Assembly: GCA_021828085.1 (NCBI GenBank)
Contig: JAKATE010000002.1
Span: 1-41,010 of the forward strand
Direction of reading: 5' to 3'
Source of the DNA: Thermoplasmata archaeon
GTDB taxonomy: Archaea > Thermoplasmatota > Thermoplasmata > Lutacidiplasmatales > UBA184
Length of the DNA: 41,010 bases
Shown one piece after another: positions 33,801 to 41,010 of this stretch. Below the pieces are notes generated by a model that was not told the origin of the DNA, ran no database searches, and saw only the letters and a list, made by a program, of their open reading frames with translations. The position numbers and the translations under genes are program-made. How positions within the stretch are numbered: the stretch's first letter is position 1; each line of letters starts with the position of its first letter.

Positions 33801-34524
33801 CCACGGGCAGAAGGGGGTGGTGGGGCTCGTGGTCGCCCAGGAGGACATGCCCTTCAACCGGCACGGCATCTGTCCGGACCTCATCATCAACCCCCACGCC
33901 ATCCCCTCCCGGATGACGGTGGCCCACGTCCTCGAGATGCTCGGGGGCAAGGTGGGCTCGCTGGAGGGCCGGTTCATCGATGGGACCGCCTTCTCCGGGG
34001 AGCGGGAGGAGGCGCTGCGGGAGTCCCTCAAGGACCTCGGCCTCGCCCCCTCGGGGCGGGAGATCCTCTACGACGGCCGGACCGGCCGGCGGATGGAGGC
34101 GGAGATCTTCATGGGCGTGATCTACTACCAGAAGCTCCACCACATGGTGGCCGGGAAGCTCCACATGCGCTCCCGCGGCCCCGTGCAGATCCTCACCCGG
34201 CAGCCCACCGAGGGGCGGAGCCGGCAGGGGGGTCTTAGGTTCGGAGAGATGGAGCGCGACACGCTCATCGGGCACGGGGTGGCCATGGTCATCAAGGACC
34301 GGCTGCTCGACCAGTCCGACGGGACCACGCAGTACGTCTGCGGCAACCCGGCCTGCGGGCACATCGCCATCCCCGACCATCGGGCCGGGACGCTGCGCTG
34401 CCCGACGTGCGGGAACACCTCGTCCATCTACCAGGTGGAGATGAGCTACTCGTTCAAGCTCCTGCTGGACGAGCTCATGAGCCTCGGCGTGGTCATGCGG
34501 CTCAACCTCGAGGACATGAAGTAG
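30853..34524 (+). CDS. rpoB: DNA-directed RNA polymerase subunit B (unsplit)
   Basis: A 1223-residue second-largest subunit, encoded as one chain rather than the B'/B'' pair of most methanogens. Conserved parts include PIELTITVVENG, GGYFIIGGTERVI, RPLLVVR, HTHLEIDP, IPYPEHN with TPRNTMGSGMAKQ, SYEGYNMQDALILN, LGDKFASRHGQKG and a C-terminal zinc site (CGNPACGH...CPTCGN). Between EEEEDSLVAVAP and HTHLEIDP there is an extra CxxC...CxxC segment (Cys around residues 694-697 and 722-725). I recall similar segments in Thermoplasma RpoB but could not check. It follows rpoH after six bases and precedes rpoA1, which has GGAGG before its ATG. Confidence 0.97.
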   Translation: MREIVDAFFRERSIVNHHLASFNDFLPSDDNRNSRMQRIVDEARVSEDSSERGIIRLDVQKTKSSIFVRVGRRRDKNGQVDPHEPGTISVGSPFVKEAVGSKPSVTPMEARLRNLTYLAPIELTITVVENGVERAPETVHIGDIPVMVKSRLCSLHRANIEKASQFTLSPEEYRAKLVEYGEDPLDPGGYFIIGGTERVIISLEDLAPNRIFAEFNERYGTPVESAKVFSQRGGYRSLTVVEKKKDGILQVSVPSASGQIPLVVLMKALGMKNDEEIYQAVLGELLPLNEAFVETMKHLLNVNLEECTSKKTYPPEGILTTEDALLYLEKKFATGQAKEYRQRKVDGILDHSLLPHLGDTAQDRLKKALYLGRIARTVLELYLGQRGEDDKDHYANKRLKLAGDLMEDLFRVAFTLLLKDLKYQLERSFTRKKDLRISSAIRPDLLTQRLVHALATGNWVGGRAGVSQLLDRTSHMSTISHLRRVTSPLTRSQPHFEARDLHPTQFGRLCPNETPEGQNCGLVKNYALAVDVSEGADEEEVALLLRDLNTREIGPEVFQEAPSGKGRRAARVFVNGNLVGLHSNPEELVRELRERRRSGTLSPTLGDRIYEINTRYDAEMNEVIVNCDSGRLRRPLLVVRQAAPRVSREDLDELSRGTLSFADLIRGGKVEWVDAEEEEDSLVAVAPYVIPERCPKCHRSISRGDQRWTNVGDRAPEAKLSCLRCGEDYSVPLSLGKDHTHLEIDPNLMLGVCTGLIPYPEHNSTPRNTMGSGMAKQSLGVESVNYRRRPDTRGHLLHYPQAPLLRTQTMRYVHFTERPAGQNFVVAVISYEGYNMQDALILNRSAVDRGLGRSSFFRTYRSEERKYPGGQEDRFEIPRPDVAGARVDTAYRSLGEDGLIFPEMQVAEGDVLIGKTSPPRFLEEKTDLLTPQKRRETSVTVRAGESGWVDSVVLTEGENISKLVKVKVRNERIPELGDKFASRHGQKGVVGLVVAQEDMPFNRHGICPDLIINPHAIPSRMTVAHVLEMLGGKVGSLEGRFIDGTAFSGEREEALRESLKDLGLAPSGREILYDGRTGRRMEAEIFMGVIYYQKLHHMVAGKLHMRSRGPVQILTRQPTEGRSRQGGLRFGEMERDTLIGHGVAMVIKDRLLDQSDGTTQYVCGNPACGHIAIPDHRAGTLRCPTCGNTSSIYQVEMSYSFKLLLDELMSLGVVMRLNLEDMK

Positions 34525-34532
34525 GAGGGTCC

Positions 34533-37319
34533 ATGCCGAGCGGTCTCAGCAAGCGCATCAAGAGCCTCCAGTTCGCCTTCCTCTCCCCGGACGAGATCCG
34601 GAGGATGAGCGCGGTGAAGGTCATCACCGCGGACACCTACGACGACGACGGCTACCCCATCGAGATGGGCCTGATGGACCTCCACATGGGGGTCATCGAG
34701 CCGAACCTGCGCTGCCGCACCTGCGGCGGGCGCGTCAACGAGTGCCCCGGGCACTTCGGGATCATCGAGCTGGCCATGCCCGTGATCCACGTCGGCTACG
34801 CCAAGGAGATCAAGCGTCTCCTCCAGGTGACCTGCCGGGCCTGCGGCCGGAAGCTCCCCGAGTCGGGGAGCTCGCGGACGCCCGCGCTGGGGACCGAGGG
34901 GGAGCCCTTCGCCCCGAGCCGCCCCTCGCGGGAGGAGCGCGCCTGCCCGTTCTGCGGGGAGGTCCAGCAGAAGATCATCCTCGACAAGCCCACCACCTTC
35001 CGGGAGAACGGCCACAAGATCACCCCCAAGGAGGTCCGCGCGCGTCTCGAGCGGATCCCCGACGCGGACGTCATCGAGCTGGGGCTCGACCCCAAGTTCG
35101 GCCGGCCGGAGTGGCTGGTGCTCACCGTGCTGCCCGTCCCGCCGGTGGCGGTCCGGCCTTCCATCACCCTGGAGAGCGGGGAGCGATCCGAGGACGACCT
35201 CACCCACAAGCTCGTGGACGTGCTGAGGATCAACCAGCGTCTGCGCGAGAACCGCGACATGGGGGCCCCGCAGCTGGTGGTGGAGGACCTCTGGGAGCTC
35301 CTCCAGTACCACGTCACCACCTACTTCGACAACCAGACCAGCGGCATCCCGCCGGCGCGCCACCGCTCCGGCCGCCCGCTCAAGACCCTGGTCCAGCGGC
35401 TCAAGGGGAAGGATGGCCGCTTCCGCTCGAACCTTTCGGGAAAGCGCGTGAACTTCTCCGCCCGCACCGTCATCAGCCCGGACCCGCTGCTCTCCATCAA
35501 CGAGGTGGGCATCCCCGTGGAGGTGGCCCGGGCCCTCACGGTCCCGCTGGAGGTCACCCCCTTCAACCTGGAGGTGGCCCGGCAGCTGGTCGCCCACGGC
35601 CCCGCGCCCGCCCCGGTGAACGGTCGCTACGCGCCCGGGGTGAACTACCTGGTGCGCGAGGACGGACAGCGCATCAAGGTCATGGAGAAGAACGCCGAGA
35701 TGTGCTCGACGATGGTGAACCCCGGCTGCGTGGTCGAGCGCCAGCTCATCGACGGGGACATCGTGCTGTTCAACCGGCAGCCCTCGCTGCACCGGATGAG
35801 CATGATGGCCCACTTCGTCCGGATCCTGCCGTACAAGACGTTCCGGTTCAATCTCTGCGACTGCACGCCGTACAACGCCGACTTCGACGGCGACGAGATG
35901 AACCTGCACGTCCTGCAGAGCCAGGAGGCGCGCGCCGAGGCCAAGGTGATCATGCAGGTCCAGGAGCACGTGCTCTCCCCCCGTTTCGGGGGCCCCATCA
36001 TCGGGATGATCCACGACCACATCACGGCGTCCTTCCTGCTCACGCACCTCAACCCCCGCTTCGACCGCGGCGAGACGACCTACCTGCTCAGCAAGGTGGA
36101 CCTGCCGCTCCCGCCGCCCGCCGGGAAGGACAAGTCCGGGGAGTACTGGACGGGGAAGCAGCTGTTCAGCCTCACGCTCCCGAAGGACCTCTCGGTGGAG
36201 TTCCGCAGCTCCATCTGCAGCCACGGCTCCAACGCCGAGCCCAAGGCCCACGAGGGGGACGACTGCCTCGTGGTGGTGGAGAAGGGCGTGCTGGAGAGGG
36301 GGACCATCGACGCGAAGGCGATCTCGGCGGGCAAGGGGGTCATCCTGGACGCCATCGCCCGCAACGATGGGCCGGACGCGGCCCGGCGCTTCCTCGACCT
36401 GATGAGCCGGCTGTGCATCACCGCGATCAGCCTCAAAGGGCTCTCCACGGGGATCGACGACGAGGACGTCCCCGAGGAGGCGCGCCGGCAGATCGCCCGG
36501 GTCATGACCACGGCCCGGGAGGAGGTCGCCCGGCTCGTCGACTCCTACCACCGGGGCGAGATGGAGCAGATGCCCGGGCGGACGCTGGAAGAGACCCTCG
36601 AGGTGAACATCCGCTCGACGCTCTCGAAGGCCCGGGACCAGGCCGGCGACATCGCCGGGAAGTACCTGGGGCTCGACAACCCCGCCGTGATCCTCGCGAA
36701 GAGCGGGGCGCGGGGGACCATGCTGAACCTGACCCAGATGGCCGGGGCCGTGGGACAGCAGTCGGTGCGGGGGGAGCGGCTGCTCCGCGGCTACTACGAC
36801 CGGACGCTTCCGCACTTCCCCCGGGGCGACCTGGGGGCCGAGGCGCGCGGGTTCGTCTCGTCGAGCTACAAGAAGGGACTCTCCCCCACGGAGTACTTCT
36901 TCCACAGCATGGGAGGGCGCGAGGGGCTTGTCGACACGGCCGTGCGGACGAGCCGCTCCGGCTACATGCAGCGGCGGCTCATCAACGCCCTCGAGGACCT
37001 CCGGGTGGAGGAGGACGCCACCGTCCGCAACACGGCCGGGACCGTCATCCAGTACCGCTACGGCGAGGACAGCGTCGACCCCTCGCGCTCCGTGCAGGGG
37101 AAGGCGGTCATCGTCGACGAGGTGCTCCGGGAGGCGCTCGGGAAGCGCTACCGGCCCGAGGAGCTCCTGCGCGGCGAGGGGCTCGAGGGTACCACTCCCG
37201 TGGGGGAGGAGGAGCTCGACCTGCTCGCCGAGGCCCAGCTCGAGGAAGAGGCGGAGGAAGAGGAGATGGAGGAAGGCGGCGGCGAGGGCTCCGAGGGTCC
37301 CGAGACGGGGGGCGATTGA
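34533..37319 (+). CDS. rpoA1: DNA-directed RNA polymerase subunit A' (A1)
   Basis: A 928-residue N-terminal part of the largest subunit. The zinc motif CRTCGGRVNECPGHFG and a second Cys pair set (CRACG...CPFCG) occur in the clamp region. FNRQPSLHRMSMMAHFV is conserved, and the catalytic NADFDGDEMN (residues 448-457, Asp450, 452 and 454) binds the active-site Mg. GYMQRRL marks the bridge-helix side. The chain ends in an acidic tail (EEEAEEEEMEEGGGE...). I chose ATG 34533, nine bases after the rpoB stop and preceded by GGAGG. A start 126 bases upstream lies inside rpoB. Confidence 0.97.
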   Translation: MPSGLSKRIKSLQFAFLSPDEIRRMSAVKVITADTYDDDGYPIEMGLMDLHMGVIEPNLRCRTCGGRVNECPGHFGIIELAMPVIHVGYAKEIKRLLQVTCRACGRKLPESGSSRTPALGTEGEPFAPSRPSREERACPFCGEVQQKIILDKPTTFRENGHKITPKEVRARLERIPDADVIELGLDPKFGRPEWLVLTVLPVPPVAVRPSITLESGERSEDDLTHKLVDVLRINQRLRENRDMGAPQLVVEDLWELLQYHVTTYFDNQTSGIPPARHRSGRPLKTLVQRLKGKDGRFRSNLSGKRVNFSARTVISPDPLLSINEVGIPVEVARALTVPLEVTPFNLEVARQLVAHGPAPAPVNGRYAPGVNYLVREDGQRIKVMEKNAEMCSTMVNPGCVVERQLIDGDIVLFNRQPSLHRMSMMAHFVRILPYKTFRFNLCDCTPYNADFDGDEMNLHVLQSQEARAEAKVIMQVQEHVLSPRFGGPIIGMIHDHITASFLLTHLNPRFDRGETTYLLSKVDLPLPPPAGKDKSGEYWTGKQLFSLTLPKDLSVEFRSSICSHGSNAEPKAHEGDDCLVVVEKGVLERGTIDAKAISAGKGVILDAIARNDGPDAARRFLDLMSRLCITAISLKGLSTGIDDEDVPEEARRQIARVMTTAREEVARLVDSYHRGEMEQMPGRTLEETLEVNIRSTLSKARDQAGDIAGKYLGLDNPAVILAKSGARGTMLNLTQMAGAVGQQSVRGERLLRGYYDRTLPHFPRGDLGAEARGFVSSSYKKGLSPTEYFFHSMGGREGLVDTAVRTSRSGYMQRRLINALEDLRVEEDATVRNTAGTVIQYRYGEDSVDPSRSVQGKAVIVDEVLREALGKRYRPEELLRGEGLEGTTPVGEEELDLLAEAQLEEEAEEEEMEEGGGEGSEGPETGGD

Positions 37320-37321
37320 GC

Positions 37322-38641
37322 ATGCCCGAGACGAAGGCCCGCGCGGATCGCATCTGGGAGACGCTGGACAAGCACGCGCGCCAGGCCGGGGTGGAGCTGC
37401 CCGTGGGCGTCGCCCGCGAGATCACCCGGAAGCTCTCCCGGATGCGCGACCTCTCCCCCGAGGAGACGCGCAAGGTCGCCCAGGAGCTCATCCGCCGCGT
37501 GAAGCGCGTGCGCGTCGACCCCCACGAGTCCGTGGGGATCGTGGCGGCGCAGAGCATCGGCGAGCCGGGCACGCAGATGACCCTGAGGACCTTCCACTAC
37601 GCCGGCGTGGCGGAGATGAACGTGACGCTGGGGCTCCCCCGGCTCATCGAGCTGGTGGACGCCCGACGCGTCCCCTCCACGCCCATGATGACCGTCTACG
37701 TGAAGCCCGGGGTCCACAAGGAGCTCTCCCGCGTGGAGGTCATCGCCCTGGGGATCGAGGTCACCATGGCCCCCGACGTGGCCAGCATCGGGACCGTGGT
37801 GGAGGAGCTCAAGGTCGTGGTGAGCCCGAAGGCGGGGCTCCTGCAGGGCCGGCGGCTCAAGCGCGCGAACCTGGAGGATGCGCTCCGGGGGAACCTGGAC
37901 CAGAAGCGCTTCGTCCTCTCGGACGGCTCCGGGGCCGGCGAGTCGCGCACCTTCGAGATCCACCTGGCCGACCTCCCCCCGCCCAAGGGAGGGAAGGAGC
38001 CCGAGGAGGACATGCCCTTCAAGCGCCTCCTGGAGGCGGCCGAGACGGTCCGGCAGATCCGCGTGACGGGGATCCCGGGGATCAAGCGCGCGCTCATCAA
38101 GAAGGAGAAGGACGAGTACGTGATCTACACCGAGGGGTCGAACCTCTCCGAGGTGCTCAAGGTGGAGGGGGTCGACGCGACCCGGACCACCACGAACAGC
38201 ATCTTCGAGATCTACCGCACCCTGGGGGTGGAGGCGGCGCGGACGGCGCTCGTGCAGGAGGCCTCGCGGACGCTCGGCGAGCAGGGGCTCACGGTGGACA
38301 TCCGCCACATCATGCTCGTCTCCGACCTCATGACCAACGAGGGGGACATCCGGGCCATCGGGCGGCACGGGATCTCGGGGAAGAAGACCTCGGTCCTGGC
38401 CCGCGCGGCCTTCGAGATCACCGCGGCGCATCTGCTCAAGGCGGCCATCACCGGCGAGGTGGACGAGCTCAAGGGGGTCGCCGAGAACATCATCGTGGGC
38501 CAGCCCATCACCCTGGGGACGGGGGCCGTCAACCTCATCTACCGTCAGCCCCCGCCGGGGGTGAAACCGGCCCAGCCGCCGGCCCCGCCGAGCCCTCCGC
38601 CGGTCGCCGCGGTGGAGAGCGAGGGGACCCCGGCGGCCTAG
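37322..38641 (+). CDS. rpoA2: DNA-directed RNA polymerase subunit A'' (A2)
   Basis: A 439-residue C-terminal part of the largest subunit. It shows ESVGIVAAQSIGEPGTQMTLRTFH, GLPRLIELVDARR, VEGVDATRTTTNSIFEI and GISGKKTSVLARAAFE, all invariant in archaeal A''. The last ~30 residues are Pro/Ala-rich (PPPGVKPAQPPAPPS...), an unusual, probably disordered tail. It starts two bases after the rpoA1 stop. No intein is present. Confidence 0.97.
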   Translation: MPETKARADRIWETLDKHARQAGVELPVGVAREITRKLSRMRDLSPEETRKVAQELIRRVKRVRVDPHESVGIVAAQSIGEPGTQMTLRTFHYAGVAEMNVTLGLPRLIELVDARRVPSTPMMTVYVKPGVHKELSRVEVIALGIEVTMAPDVASIGTVVEELKVVVSPKAGLLQGRRLKRANLEDALRGNLDQKRFVLSDGSGAGESRTFEIHLADLPPPKGGKEPEEDMPFKRLLEAAETVRQIRVTGIPGIKRALIKKEKDEYVIYTEGSNLSEVLKVEGVDATRTTTNSIFEIYRTLGVEAARTALVQEASRTLGEQGLTVDIRHIMLVSDLMTNEGDIRAIGRHGISGKKTSVLARAAFEITAAHLLKAAITGEVDELKGVAENIIVGQPITLGTGAVNLIYRQPPPGVKPAQPPAPPSPPPVAAVESEGTPAA

Positions 38642-38653
38642 GCGGGAGGGAAG

Positions 38654-38944
38654 ATGGACATCGCACACGCGCTCAAGGTCGCGCTCACCAGCGGAAAGGT
38701 CCGGGTCGGTCTCGCGGAGACCCTGGAGAGCCTGAAGGAGAAGCAGGCGAAGATCCTGATCGTCTCGAAGACCTGCCCGCATCCGACGTTGAGGGACTCC
38801 AAGCGGGTGGACGGCGTCCCCGTCTACCACTACGAGGGGAGTGCGCAGGAGCTCGGGGCGGCCTGCGGGAAGCCCTTCCCCATCTCCACGCTGGCCGTGG
38901 TGGACCCCGGCAGCAGCGCCATCCTCTCCCTCGAGACCGGCTGA
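38654..38944 (+). CDS. rpl30e: Ribosomal protein L30e
   Basis: A 96-residue large-subunit protein of the L7Ae/L30e RNA-binding family. It has the typical AHALKVALTSGKVRVGL start and AKILIVSKTCPHP, then GVPVYHYEGSAQELGAACGKPFPISTLAVVDPG, which reads like the archaeal L30e kink-turn-binding region. The ATG is preceded by GGGAGGG. Its place between rpoA2 and nusA is the conserved archaeal gene order. Confidence 0.95.
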   Translation: MDIAHALKVALTSGKVRVGLAETLESLKEKQAKILIVSKTCPHPTLRDSKRVDGVPVYHYEGSAQELGAACGKPFPISTLAVVDPGSSAILSLETG

Positions 38945-38978
38945 GCCCCGCGTCCGCCGAGCGAGCAACCCCTTCCCG

Positions 38979-39404
38979 ATGCCCGAGATCTCCTTCGACA
39001 ACACCCAGCTGGGCTACATCCGCCTCTTCGAGGGGCTCACCGGGGCCCGGGTGAAGGACTGCCTCGAGGCCGAGGACAAGATCGTCTTTGTCGTCGACCC
39101 CGGGGAGGTGCACCGGGCGGTGGGCCCGCACGGGGCCCTGATCGACCGGATCAAGACGCTCCTCAAGCGGGAGGTCCAGGTCGTGGAGTACTCCGACAAC
39201 AAGGAGGAGTTCCTGCGCAACCTCTTCTACCCCTTCTCGCCGAACAAGGTGGAGTTCTCCGAGAAGGGCGGGGGGCTCCACGTCACCGTGACGGTGGACC
39301 CCGCGTTCAAGGCGCGCGCCATCGGGACCAAGGGCAAGAACCTCAAGATCGTGCGCGCCGTGCTCCTCCGTCACACCGACGTGGTGTCGGTGAGCGTCGG
39401 ATAG
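38979..39404 (+). CDS. nusA: Archaeal NusA-like KH protein
   Basis: A 141-residue protein made of two KH domains, without the S1 and N-terminal domains of bacterial NusA. VVDPGEVHRAVGPHGALIDRIKTLL and DPAFKARAIGTKGKNLKIVRAVL carry the two GxxG loops (GPHG and GTKG). It is thought to bind RNA during transcription termination and rRNA processing. I chose ATG 38979, 34 bases after rpl30e; an upstream frame inside L30e is a shadow. In many archaea rps12, rps7 and tuf follow nusA, but here they do not. Confidence 0.93.
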   Translation: MPEISFDNTQLGYIRLFEGLTGARVKDCLEAEDKIVFVVDPGEVHRAVGPHGALIDRIKTLLKREVQVVEYSDNKEEFLRNLFYPFSPNKVEFSEKGGGLHVTVTVDPAFKARAIGTKGKNLKIVRAVLLRHTDVVSVSVG

Positions 39405-39433
39405 GCACCGGGGCCGCGGGTTCCGGGCAACCG

Positions 39434-39438
39434 CTATT
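39434..39438 (+). promoter_or_regulatory. TATA-like element before the 168-residue gene
   Basis: CTATT in CCGCTATTCC lies about 40 bases before the ATG at 39478. It is weak but stands out from the GC-rich surroundings. Confidence 0.3.
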
Positions 39439-39477
39439 CCCCGGGAGGGCTCGCCCGTCCCCTCCGGGGAGCCTCCC

Positions 39478-39984
39478 ATGGAAAGTCTCGAGTTCGACCG
39501 GTTCCCGGCGCGGTCCCTTCTCGGCTGGGTGGTGGTGGGGTACCCGGACGAGGCGCTCGTACGGATCCTCGAGCCCGGTCGCGTCCACGAGTGGGGGGAT
39601 TCCCGGGGCGCGGGTAAGCACCCCGGCCAGAAGGTGCTCTTCCTGCAGACCGGCGGGCCGGTGCCCCGGTGGGTCGGGTGGGGAAGGGTCCTCGAGCCGG
39701 CGGAGAGCTGGAGGGTCCTCGGGACCCGCACGATCTGTGATGGGCGGTTCGACCCCCCGCTACCGGCCTGGGACCCCGTGAACCCTCGGCCCGCCGGAGG
39801 AGAGTGGGAGATCCGCTCTCTGGCGGCCACCCTCGGGCTGAGCTCGTTCCGCGAACGGACGCCCTACCTGGACAACGACGCCCGGGACCATCGGCTGACG
39901 GCGCGGGACTGTCACCGCCTGCTCGAGATGCAGCCGGCGCTCGCGCAGGCGTTCACCGGGAAGGAAGAGGCCGTCCCGGACTGA
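39478..39984 (+). CDS. Hypothetical protein, possibly PUA/EVE-like
   Basis: A 168-residue protein I do not recognise. LLGWVVVGYPDEALVRILEPGRVHEWGDSRGAGKHPGQKVLFLQTGG, followed by VPRWVGWGRVLEPAESW, reads like a beta-rich fold with Trp and Gly turns, reminiscent of PUA or EVE domains. That is only an impression. The second half is charged and helical (RDHRLTARDCHRLLEMQ). There is no TM segment or signal peptide. Codon use matches its neighbours. It lies 73 bases after nusA, with its own weak box, so it may not belong to the polymerase operon. Confidence 0.7.
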   Translation: MESLEFDRFPARSLLGWVVVGYPDEALVRILEPGRVHEWGDSRGAGKHPGQKVLFLQTGGPVPRWVGWGRVLEPAESWRVLGTRTICDGRFDPPLPAWDPVNPRPAGGEWEIRSLAATLGLSSFRERTPYLDNDARDHRLTARDCHRLLEMQPALAQAFTGKEEAVPD

Positions 39985-40015
39985 GGCCCGGGGCGGGTCC
40001 CGTTCGCCACAACCG

Positions 40016-40021
40016 CCTTAC
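40016..40021 (+). promoter_or_regulatory. TATA-like element before the 126-residue gene
   Basis: CCTTAC (40016-40021) ends about 22 bases before the ATG at 40043, consistent with a leaderless start. Confidence 0.3.
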
Positions 40022-40042
40022 CGCCCCGGGGCTCAGTGGGAC

Positions 40043-40423
40043 ATGGCCGAAGGGATCACGGTGGGCCTCCGCCTCACGCCAGGACTGCCGGAGGAAGGGT
40101 TCGTGGCCGAAGCGATCGGCAACCTGGTCGTGTACCGGGTCGAGAAGGAGCGCAAGGAGGGGCTCCAGTGGCAGGTGCTTCGCATCGTGGGATCCGGGGA
40201 CCACCACTACCGGCTGGTCGTGCGCCACCCGGAGCGCTCGCTCGACCTGGGACTGAGCCGCACGGTCGAGAAGGAGATCCTTGAGCTCTCCTCCCTCTCG
40301 CTCGAGCAGCTACGCGAGGAGTTCTCCCGGGCCCAGTCGGAGGGGCTTAAGGCGGTCCCACTCCGTGTCCTGCACGAGACGCCGGACTTCTGGAGCGACA
40401 ACTTCTGGGAATATTTCTACTGA
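40043..40423 (+). CDS. Hypothetical protein with Trp/Tyr/Phe-rich C-terminus
   Basis: A 126-residue protein I do not recognise. It begins with a beta-rich part (GITVGLRLTPG, NLVVYRVEKERKEGLQWQVLRIVG, HHYRLVVRH), has a charged helix (LSLEQLREEFSRAQSEG) and ends WSDNFWEYFY, an aromatic tail. No known motif, TM segment or metal site is clear. It is preceded by an AT-rich box at leaderless spacing and is the last gene of the window. Confidence 0.65.
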   Translation: MAEGITVGLRLTPGLPEEGFVAEAIGNLVVYRVEKERKEGLQWQVLRIVGSGDHHYRLVVRHPERSLDLGLSRTVEKEILELSSLSLEQLREEFSRAQSEGLKAVPLRVLHETPDFWSDNFWEYFY

Positions 40424-40740
40424 GGAACTCCGCCTCGCCCGAGGCTCTGTCCGCGGGGGGGTCGCAGAAGGAGAGCGCCGGTAGGAGGGGACCGCGGCGA
40501 AGGCGGGGGGGTCGCGGAGTGCGGGGGAAGGACTTTTTCCGGGAAACGGCGTGCCCTCCGGGAGCGGCCAACCTCCGAGTCCCTCCGACCGTCCGGCGCT
40601 CACCCTGGAGGGCTTCTCTGGCCGGGTCCGCGGGAGTCGCAGACCCTCGTGGGCTGCTCCGGACGTATGGTGGCCCCGGCCCGCGTGCCCGAGCCGCCCC
40701 CCGGTCGTCCCGGGAGGACGTCCACCTGCCGTACGAGAGC
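40424..40740. other. Gene-free spacer with a short T-tract
   Basis: Between the last gene and the box at 40741-40750 I see no credible coding frame, RNA gene or repeat. A CTTTTT tract at 40533-40538 is the only T-run and could end plus-strand transcription, about 110 bases after the stop codon. Confidence 0.4.
40533..40538 (+). terminator. Possible T-tract terminator
   Basis: CTTTTT is rare in such GC-rich DNA and follows the last plus-strand gene. Archaeal polymerase can stop at T-tracts alone. The tract is short and rather far from the gene. Confidence 0.3.
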
Positions 40741-40750
40741 CATTAAATAG
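40741..40750 (+). promoter_or_regulatory. TATA box before the structured right-edge segment
   Basis: CATTAAATAG is a good archaeal box A. Transcription would begin near 40768, immediately before the first hairpin of the structured segment. Confidence 0.5.
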
Positions 40751-40765
40751 GCAAGCAGATTGGAC

Positions 40766-41010
40766 GGCCTTACCTCTGACCCCACCCCTCACGGGGTGGA
40801 GACGGAGGGGACGCCTTACGTTGCGTCGGGGATGCGTGAACCGACGAATCCATTAGGCGTCACAGATGGCCCGAGGGGGCATGGAGCGCCGAGAACCCCC
40901 CCGCGGAGACGCGGGGAGAACTCTCGATGCTGACGGAGAGAACCGACAACCGACGGGCTCCCGGGGCCCAACAGGGCCCCAGAGAGAGCCGATGACTGTA
41001 CGAACCACCC
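40766..41010 (+). ncRNA. Predicted structured RNA, 5' part, unidentified
   Basis: After the box at 40741-40750 the sequence folds into a dense run of perfect stems: 40782-40788/40793-40799 (7 bp, TCAC loop); 40810-40816/40855-40861 (7 bp) enclosing 40824-40829/40841-40846 (6 bp); 40899-40905/40910-40916 (7 bp, GAGA tetraloop); 40921-40925/40936-40940 (5 bp); and 40956-40960/40986-40990 (5 bp) enclosing 40963-40969/40974-40980 (7 bp, AACA loop). No open frame fits. I did not find the conserved cores of SRP, RNase P, 5S, 16S or 23S RNA, so it may be an rRNA leader, a divergent known RNA or something new. The window edge cuts it. Confidence 0.5.

Noticed and set aside
30322..34380. 1352-residue open frame on the minus strand
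   Set aside because: Antisense to rpoB, and it runs across the tRNA; a shadow frame.
37322..38641. Intein in rpoA2 or rpoB
   Set aside because: Both proteins align through their active-site motifs without an insert carrying splicing junctions.
40766..41010. RNase P RNA, SRP RNA or 16S/23S start
   Set aside because: I looked for the conserved RNase P core (GAAAGUC, ACAGA), the SRP helix 8 motif and archaeal rRNA 5' ends and did not see them; a divergent RNase P or an rRNA leader cannot be excluded.

Overview
This is a GC-rich (about 70%) archaeal window with almost no spare DNA. Several genes are archaeal: RNA polymerase subunits H, B, A1 and A2, L30e, archaeal NusA, transcription factor B, aCPSF1, an archaeal-type AlaRS, PurS and UPF0147. 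RpoB is one unsplit chain, as in Thermoplasma, and the large S53 peptidase carries the beta-rich C-terminal repeats common in Thermoplasmata exoproteins. I therefore favour a member of Thermoplasmatota (a high-GC Thermoplasmata lineage). No rRNA or marker tree was available to test this. Many genes have an AT-rich box (CTTAA, CTTAT, TATAA) about 25-35 nt before the start codon, which points to leaderless transcription. Genes inside operons overlap by GTGA, ATGA or TTGA, or follow a GGAGG-type site.

Layout. 1-600: no gene, several hairpins. 601-4763 (-): psmB, aCPSF1 and an AlkP-superfamily phosphodiesterase (protein and RNA turnover). 4934-8554 (+): sdhA, sdhB and an sdhE-like gene, a Sulfolobus-type succinate dehydrogenase, then a small convergent zinc protein. 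8964-12721 (+): a secreted, membrane-anchored S53 (sedolisin) peptidase interrupted by a one-base frameshift. 12773-13006 (-): a small zinc protein. 13102-15839 (-): guaAB, a zinc-ribbon membrane protein, a TFB and a ribbon-helix-helix-like protein. 15977-17602 (+): ABC exporter permease and ATPase. 17645-19198 (-): a GvpD/KaiC-like ATPase. 19281-21878 (-): alaS. 21907-25814 (-): acyl-CoA mutase large subunit, folC and nth. 25911-29264 (-): purS, purL and dph6. 29383-30254 (+): small protein, RAM-domain protein and UPF0147. 30311-30456 (+): a tRNA-Lys gene. 30490-39404 (+): rpoH, rpoB, rpoA1, rpoA2, rpl30e and nusA. 39478-40423 (+): two unrecognised genes. 40424-41010: no gene, but a box A-like element followed by a dense run of perfect hairpins that looks like the start of a structured RNA.

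The most striking object is the tRNA-Lys(UUU) gene at 30311-30456. It folds into a full tRNA only if two introns are removed, one in the D-loop (31 nt) and one in the T-loop (41 nt). Both predicted splice sites lie in bulge-helix-bulge type structures and the anticodon loop is uninterrupted. Other points worth a second look are the unidentified structured segment at the right edge, the frameshifted S53 peptidase, the histidine in the substrate pocket motif of the acyl-CoA mutase, and the four-cysteine third cluster of SdhB.
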